A stretch of DNA of 64,000 nt from contig NZ_JAGDZB010000001.1 of NCBI RefSeq assembly GCF_049116215.1, positions 682,001 through 746,000 of the forward strand. Reading direction: 5' to 3'. The notes below the pieces were generated by a model. That model worked only from the letters and a program-made list of their open reading frames with translations, searched no databases and was not told the origin of the DNA. The position numbers and the translations under genes were made by a program. The stretch comes from Shimia sp049116215. GTDB taxonomy: Bacteria; Pseudomonadota; Alphaproteobacteria; Rhodobacterales; Rhodobacteraceae. Shown here piece by piece: positions 59,553-64,000 of this stretch (within the stretch, counting starts at the first letter, position 1; every line of letters begins with the position of its first letter).

Positions 59553-60581
59553 TCAAACGCTGTAGTACTCGCGATACCACGCCACAAATTTCGCAACGCC
59601 CTCTTCCACGGGTGTTTGCGGAATGGTGCCGGTCAATTGCTCCAGTAAACTTGCATCCGCCCAAGTCGCCGGAACATCGCCCGGCTGCATGTCCATGAAG
59701 TTTTTCTTGGCCTCTTGGCCCAGTGCGGCCTCAATGGCGGCCACGTACTTCATCAACTGAACCGGCTGGCCATTGCCAATATTGACCACCCGCCATGGTG
59801 CAACTGGGCTCAGGCTATCGCCGGAGCGCGCCACATCGCGTGCCTCCTCCGCTTCCGGAACAGCCTCAATCAGGTTCACAATGCCGGTCACCAGATCATC
59901 AATATAAGTAAAATCCCGGCTCATATCGCCGTGGTTATAGATGTCGATTGGGCTGCCTTCCAAAATCGCCTTGGTGAATTTGAACAGCGCCATGTCCGGC
60001 CGCCCCCATGGACCATAAACCGTGAAGAACCGGAACATTGTGGTCGGCAGATGATAGAGGTGCGCATAGGAATGCGCCATGACCTCATTGGCCTTCTTGG
60101 TGGCCGCGTAAAACGACATCTGATTGTCCGTCTTATGGGTCTCGGCATACGGCATTTCGGTGTTGGCGCCATAAGCCGAACTGGTGGACGCCAGCAACAT
60201 ATGCTGCGGCGGATAGGCCCGTGCGGCCTCCAGCAACTCAAACGTGCCCACAAGGTTGGCCTCAACATAGGAGCGCGGCGCATCAATCGAGTAGCGCACC
60301 CCGGCCTGCGCTGCGAGGTGGATCACCACATCCGGTTTGTGCTCGGCAAACAGCCCCATCAACACGCCATCACCTTCCAGCCGATCTTCCACAGCGGTGA
60401 ACAGCCCGCTCTGTTTCAAGATCGCATGACGCCGCTCTTTTAAGGTCACATCGTAATAGTCGGTTATCGCGTCGAGCCCGACAACCTTCCAGCCCTCCTG
60501 CAACAGGCGCTCTGCGGTGTGAAAGCCGATGAACCCAGCGGTGCCTGTCACCAAGGCGGTGCGTTGTTGATCCTGCGTCAT
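59553..60581 (-). CDS. NAD-dependent epimerase, UDP-glucuronate 4-epimerase-like
   Basis: A 342-residue extended SDR protein. NAD motif VTGTAGFIGFHTAERLL near 11-27. 'IHLAAQAGVRYSIDAPRSYV' near 87-106 is typical of UDP-GlcA 4-epimerases (LspL/Cap1J type). 'YAETHKTDNQMSFYAATKKA' near 147-166 carries the Tyr-x3-Lys. 'TVYGPWGRPDMALFKFTKAIL' supports this group. Would supply UDP-galacturonate. Overlaps the GT2 gene upstream by ATGA. Confidence 0.9.
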   Translation of the reverse strand: MTQDQQRTALVTGTAGFIGFHTAERLLQEGWKVVGLDAITDYYDVTLKERRHAILKQSGLFTAVEDRLEGDGVLMGLFAEHKPDVVIHLAAQAGVRYSIDAPRSYVEANLVGTFELLEAARAYPPQHMLLASTSSAYGANTEMPYAETHKTDNQMSFYAATKKANEVMAHSYAHLYHLPTTMFRFFTVYGPWGRPDMALFKFTKAILEGSPIDIYNHGDMSRDFTYIDDLVTGIVNLIEAVPEAEEARDVARSGDSLSPVAPWRVVNIGNGQPVQLMKYVAAIEAALGQEAKKNFMDMQPGDVPATWADASLLEQLTGTIPQTPVEEGVAKFVAWYREYYSV

Positions 60582-61879
60582 GATCTGCTCCGTTTCTGAG
60601 CTTGTTGTTTTGTCTGCAATCGTTTGGGAAGCAGTGTCTCTGACAAAAGCCGCTGCGCTGCAACCCGTTGAAATTCCTGCTTTAGACGTGCGCCATAGCC
60701 GCCAATGCGAAACAGGGACTGCCGCCGCTCGGACCGGCCAAACAGCCCGCCACGTTGCAGCCAGAACCCAACTGGGTCAAACCGCACCGAATGAAACACG
60801 CCCGTACGTGAAAAGATAAACACAGAGGGGGATTTTCCGTCCTGCACGGCCTGCTTGGCCTCGCGCAAAATTGCCTTGCGCCGCCAATAGCGCCCAAAAA
60901 GCATCACCTGCGGGCCAGTCTTTACCTCCAACGGCGCAAAGCCCTCCGCCGCCCGTGTCAGCTCCGGCGTCTGGCCCAGCACGCGGGTCAGCCCATCGGC
61001 ATAGCCCTGCTGCAGACCGCGCATCAATCGGCGCACATCACCCGGCATGATGTGACCCGCCACCATATGGCTTAGCAACCGCCGCCGCTGCCCCTGACAG
61101 AATGATTTCCACACCGCATCCCGCTGTCCTACCGGACAATGCTTGCGCAAGAACACCGCTTTGCTGGCGCCAATTTCGCTCAGATCCCGCGGCACCCTGG
61201 CCGCTGTGCGCTGTTGGTTCTCCGCAAACCCATGATGCACTTCGGCCCGCGGCACAATTGCGGTCTTGTACCCCGCTGCCGCCAGCCGCAGGTTCAAATC
61301 GGTTTCATCCAGATAGTAGTGAAACGCCGGATCAAATCCACCCAGCTCTGCCAACACCTCGCGCCGAAACGCCATATTGGTGCCTTCGGTCTTGATCGCC
61401 CGTTCCGCATTAGGGGTCAGAACCACCGGATCATCACCTTTGATCTCAAACGGCAGGCCGACGCCTGTGCCATCGACACTCTGCGCTTGCCACTGAAAAC
61501 TGATCCCATTGCGCCCGCGCACATATCCGCCTGCTGCCGCCACTTCTGGCTTGCCAAACGGCGCCGCCAGATGGTGCAACCAACCGGTTTCCGGCACCGC
61601 ATCGTCATCGATAAACGCAACCACTTCGCCCGCCGCATTGGCAATGCCACGGTTACGCGCCGCCGAAATATTGGGGGTTTCGTATTCCACCGTTTTGAGC
61701 TGATCGCCAAACGGCAAGTCCTTGGCCGCCGCCAATCCAGCAGCATCTGCCACCACCACAACCTCAAACGCCGGATAGCGCAGCTGTGAAATGCCCAGCA
61801 AAGCGCGTTTGAGCGCCGCCGGGCGCCGCCGGCTCACCACCACCACACTTATGGTAGGTTGTCCGGCGGGCGGCATCAT
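60578..61879 (-). CDS. Glycosyltransferase family 2
   Basis: A 433-residue inverting-type glycosyltransferase. The GT-A core starts 'ISVVVVSRRRPAALKRALLG', with 'AARNRGIANAAGEVVAFIDDDAVPE' near 77-101, where DDD binds metal and nucleotide-sugar. 'YLDETDLNLRLAAAGYKTAIV' follows. The basic C-terminal part (about 300-433) is unassigned. It is co-translated with kdsB (4-nt overlap) and the epimerase (4-nt overlap), so it probably joins a sugar in the same glycan. Confidence 0.86.
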   Translation of the reverse strand: MMPPAGQPTISVVVVSRRRPAALKRALLGISQLRYPAFEVVVVADAAGLAAAKDLPFGDQLKTVEYETPNISAARNRGIANAAGEVVAFIDDDAVPETGWLHHLAAPFGKPEVAAAGGYVRGRNGISFQWQAQSVDGTGVGLPFEIKGDDPVVLTPNAERAIKTEGTNMAFRREVLAELGGFDPAFHYYLDETDLNLRLAAAGYKTAIVPRAEVHHGFAENQQRTAARVPRDLSEIGASKAVFLRKHCPVGQRDAVWKSFCQGQRRRLLSHMVAGHIMPGDVRRLMRGLQQGYADGLTRVLGQTPELTRAAEGFAPLEVKTGPQVMLFGRYWRRKAILREAKQAVQDGKSPSVFIFSRTGVFHSVRFDPVGFWLQRGGLFGRSERRQSLFRIGGYGARLKQEFQRVAAQRLLSETLLPKRLQTKQQAQKRSRS

Positions 61880-62676
61880 GCGGTGCCCATCTGCGCCATC
61901 ATCGCCTCAATGCGTGGTACATCTTCGGGGTTGTTCAACTCCCAGAACTGCCGCCCGCGCGCTTCAACTTCCACACAGAGCACCTGGCGTCCCTGCTCCA
62001 TGAAGCGCAACTGCTCTAGCCCTTCCAGCTGCTCCAACGGTCCGGCGTCCCAACGCGGATAGGCGCCCAGCGCAGACGGCCGGTAGGCATAAACCCCAAC
62101 GTGGTGGAACACCGGTGTGTCGTCTTCATCGGCAAAGGTGGCATCGGTAAACGGCACCACCTCTTTGGAAAAATAGAGCGCGTGACGATCTTTGGAAAAC
62201 ACCGCTGTGGTCCCGCCAACACGCCCGGCCTTTCGGTCTTCCAAAAAGCCGTTCAGCGCCCGCCCGTCGCAGCGCAACACCGGCGTTGCCACCTCCGCCA
62301 CCGGATCCCGACGCAGCCCCGCGACCAGGTCTTCCACAAACCATGCCGGTGTTAGTGGCGCATCACCCTGCAGGTTCACCACAATCTCATGACCGCCACC
62401 CAAAACGTCAAACGCCTCAGCGCAGCGTTCGGTGCCGTTGGCGCAGTCCGGCGAGGTCATCACCACCGCTGCGCCAAAGGCTTCGCTTGCCACCTTGATG
62501 CGATCATCATCCGTCGCCACAACCACACGATCCACGCCTTTCACCGCACAGGCCGCTTCCCAACTGCGCCGGATCAGGCTTTTGACCTCTCCGGTTGCGC
62601 CTTTGAGTTCCGCCAGCGGCTTGCCGGGATAACGTGTGGACGCATAACGCGCCGGAATGACGATCAAGACAGACAT
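61876..62676 (-). CDS. kdsB: 3-deoxy-manno-octulosonate cytidylyltransferase
   Basis: A 266-residue enzyme activating Kdo as CMP-Kdo. N-terminal IPARYASTRYPGKPLAELKG is the CTP-binding signature, with 'ATDDDRI' near 54-60, 'VVNLQGDAPL' near 98-107 and 'HVGVYAYRPSAL'. The second nearby Kdo function with kdsD, here embedded with capsule-type genes, so Kdo may serve as linker for ABC-exported polysaccharide as well as lipopolysaccharide. Overlaps cysQ by 1 nt. Confidence 0.94.
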   Translation of the reverse strand: MSVLIVIPARYASTRYPGKPLAELKGATGEVKSLIRRSWEAACAVKGVDRVVVATDDDRIKVASEAFGAAVVMTSPDCANGTERCAEAFDVLGGGHEIVVNLQGDAPLTPAWFVEDLVAGLRRDPVAEVATPVLRCDGRALNGFLEDRKAGRVGGTTAVFSKDRHALYFSKEVVPFTDATFADEDDTPVFHHVGVYAYRPSALGAYPRWDAGPLEQLEGLEQLRFMEQGRQVLCVEVEARGRQFWELNNPEDVPRIEAMMAQMGTA

Positions 62677-63473
62677 CAGGCTTCTTTCAGCTCCACTTTC
62701 GGGGCGTAAGCAATGAAGAACGGGTTGGCAAAATCCTCTTTGCCGTACTTCAAGGGCGTGTGGTCATCAAAGCGTACAACGTCCCCGCCAGCGCCCAAAA
62801 GCACCGCATGACCCGCAGCTGTGTCCCACTCCATAGTACGACCCACACGCGGATAGACATCCGCCTCACCGGTGGCCACCAGACAGAATTTCAAAGACGA
62901 ACCCGCGCTCTTCAGATCTTTGACGTTGTATTTATTGATGTAGTCATCTGTCGCCTGATCGCGGTGCGACTTGGACGCCACCACATAAAGCGCGCTGTTG
63001 TCGCTGTCCGCCACGTTGATCGCTTTCACGTCGCCCACAGTGTTCGGATCAAACGCGCCGGTCTCTTCCACCGCTTGGCCGTCGGCTTGCGTGAAGAACA
63101 TCCGCTCCCGCGCCGGTGCATAGACCACCCCACGCTGCGGCACGCCGTTTTCCACATAGGCGATATTCACGGTAAAATCGCCGCGACGGTGGATGAACTC
63201 TTTGGTGCCGTCCAGCGGATCAACGATCAGAAATGTTTCGCCTTTCGCTGTGTGGCTCTCCGCCTGTTCTTCCGTCACCAACATCACGTCGGGAAAAGCA
63301 GCCCGCAAGCCAGCTGAAATCAGCGCATCTGCCGCCTCATCCGCCGCCGTCACCGGGCTGTCGTCGCTTTTGACATTCACGTCAAAGTCATCCGCCTGAT
63401 AAATCTTCATAATCTCAGCACCAGCCTCAATGGCCAGCTTACGAATAACCGGAATCAAAGTGTCGTAATTCAA
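62676..63473 (-). CDS. cysQ: 3'(2'),5'-bisphosphate nucleotidase CysQ
   Basis: A 265-residue lithium-sensitive phosphatase of the inositol-monophosphatase fold, which hydrolyses PAP to AMP. Motifs: 'VTEEQAE' near 68-74, 'FLIVDPLDGTKEFIHRRGDF' near 84-103, and 'TMEWDTAAGHAVLLGAGG' near 216-233. A TTG start at 63473 is preferred because AGGAG sits 7 nt upstream; an in-frame ATG at 63494 would place that site inside the coding region. PAP is the by-product of sulfotransferases such as the one at 48.6 kb. Confidence 0.92.
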   Translation of the reverse strand: MNYDTLIPVIRKLAIEAGAEIMKIYQADDFDVNVKSDDSPVTAADEAADALISAGLRAAFPDVMLVTEEQAESHTAKGETFLIVDPLDGTKEFIHRRGDFTVNIAYVENGVPQRGVVYAPARERMFFTQADGQAVEETGAFDPNTVGDVKAINVADSDNSALYVVASKSHRDQATDDYINKYNVKDLKSAGSSLKFCLVATGEADVYPRVGRTMEWDTAAGHAVLLGAGGDVVRFDDHTPLKYGKEDFANPFFIAYAPKVELKEA

Positions 63474-63591
63474 TGGATTTCTCCTAAAAGGCATTTGTTG
63501 TTTATTTCCGTCGCGCCCCTTATGCTCCCTGCGTAACAGAACGGCAAGATTTCCCTGTCATCCTAAGGGCCCTCCGCAACCGGCACAGGCA

Positions 63592-64000
63592 ATGTTTCAG
63601 CAATCCGCACCTAAAACGACCTTCGCGTCGGCGCTCAACATCGCCGAACTGATCTACCACGCCATTGTCCGAAGCGTGCGCAAAAGCCATGGCAACGCGT
63701 TGATGTCGATTGTGATGAACATGCTGCAAACCGTGATCTTTGTGATGGCGTTTTACGTGATGTTTTCTGTGCTCGGTCTGCGCGGCGCAGCCTTGCGGGG
63801 CGACTTCCTCATCTACATCATGTCCGGCGTTTTCCTGTTTATGACCCACACCAAAACCATGGGCTCTGTGGTCAACTCCGAAGGTCCGTCGTCCCCGATG
63901 ATGAAACATGCGCCGATGAACACCATCATCGCCATTTTGTCGGCCGCGCTCGGCACGCTTTACATTCAAGTGCTGTCTTTGGCCGCGATCCTGTTTGTCT
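63592..64000 (+). CDS. Capsule polysaccharide ABC-2 type permease, KpsM-like (partial, cut by window end)
   Basis: Open reading frame of 136 codons with no stop, continuing past the window. It begins MFQQSAPKTTFASALNIAEL, followed by membrane helices near 36-58, 70-86 and 112-135. The early 'AIVRSVRKSHGNALMSIVMN' and 'VFLFMTHTKTMGSVV' resemble permeases exporting capsular polysaccharide with a KpsT-type ATPase. It diverges from cysQ across about 118 bp. Together with kdsB and Wza-like genes it points to ABC-dependent capsule export. The ATPase and remaining genes should lie just beyond the window. Confidence 0.8.
   Translation, partial: MFQQSAPKTTFASALNIAELIYHAIVRSVRKSHGNALMSIVMNMLQTVIFVMAFYVMFSVLGLRGAALRGDFLIYIMSGVFLFMTHTKTMGSVVNSEGPSSPMMKHAPMNTIIAILSAALGTLYIQVLSLAAILFV

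Noticed and set aside
1..64000. CRISPR arrays, insertion sequences and prophage
   Set aside because: No regularly spaced direct repeats, transposase-like frames or phage structural genes were seen on either strand.

Overview
The window looks like chromosomal DNA of a marine Rhodobacteraceae bacterium (Roseobacter group, Alphaproteobacteria). The evidence is its high G+C content with long antisense shadow frames, the ubiB-ubiE/mutM-enoyl-CoA hydratase block, a TRAP transporter with an MlrC-type hydrolase, a bacterial voltage-gated sodium channel, an imelysin/di-haem oxidase iron locus, the kdsD-lptCAB-hpf-ptsN block without rpoN, and a roseobacter-type surface polysaccharide region. I see no transposase, integrase, phage gene or CRISPR array. 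The sequence reads as ordinary chromosome with modular accessory operons.

Layout. 0-5 kb: uppP (lipid carrier recycling), rpsT and a large hybrid sensor kinase. 5-12.7 kb: one operon with a dipeptide-type ABC importer (binding protein, two permeases, two ATPases), a GNAT acetyltransferase and a cytoplasmic GH20 beta-N-acetylhexosaminidase, probably for import and hydrolysis of chitin-type oligosaccharides. 12.8-19.8 kb: an RpiR regulator divergent from a TRAP transporter, an M81/MlrC-like hydrolase, a DSD1/D-threonine-aldolase-like PLP enzyme and a RidA protein, a coherent catabolic cluster whose substrate I cannot name. 19.9-25 kb: tRNA-Leu(CAG), an NDUFA9-like protein, a NaChBac-type sodium channel, a TetR/sterol-desaturase pair, an Ada-like alkyl-DNA repair protein and an OmpA lipoprotein. 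25.4-35.8 kb: housekeeping and metabolic genes: an FMN reductase, a divergent pair resembling the two halves of MnmC, a DMT exporter, lytic transglycosylase, dapA, ubiB-ubiE, mutM and an enoyl-CoA hydratase.

35.9-42.9 kb is an iron-acquisition-type locus: di-haem peroxidase, imelysin, di-haem oxidoreductase, second imelysin and a DUF1513 Tat protein. The first two genes are each preceded by an almost identical box containing a TGA-N9-TCA-type dyad. Divergent from them are a small membrane protein and a beta-trefoil-like secreted protein.

42.9-48.6 kb: a kinase-like protein, RNase D, then kdsD-lptC-lptA-lptB-hpf-ptsN, which couples Kdo synthesis and lipopolysaccharide transport with ribosome hibernation and nitrogen-PTS control. 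48.6-64 kb is a surface-glycan region: a two-module sulfotransferase, a GT14-type transferase and GT2/GT4 glycosyltransferases, galE, galU, a Wza-like export lipoprotein, a CapD/WbpM-type dehydratase, a UDP-glucuronate-epimerase-like gene, kdsB, cysQ and the start of a KpsM-like capsule permease cut by the window end. Sulfotransferase, PAP phosphatase (cysQ) and export genes together suggest a sulfated cell-surface polysaccharide. All function calls are by reading motifs and context; no database search was possible.
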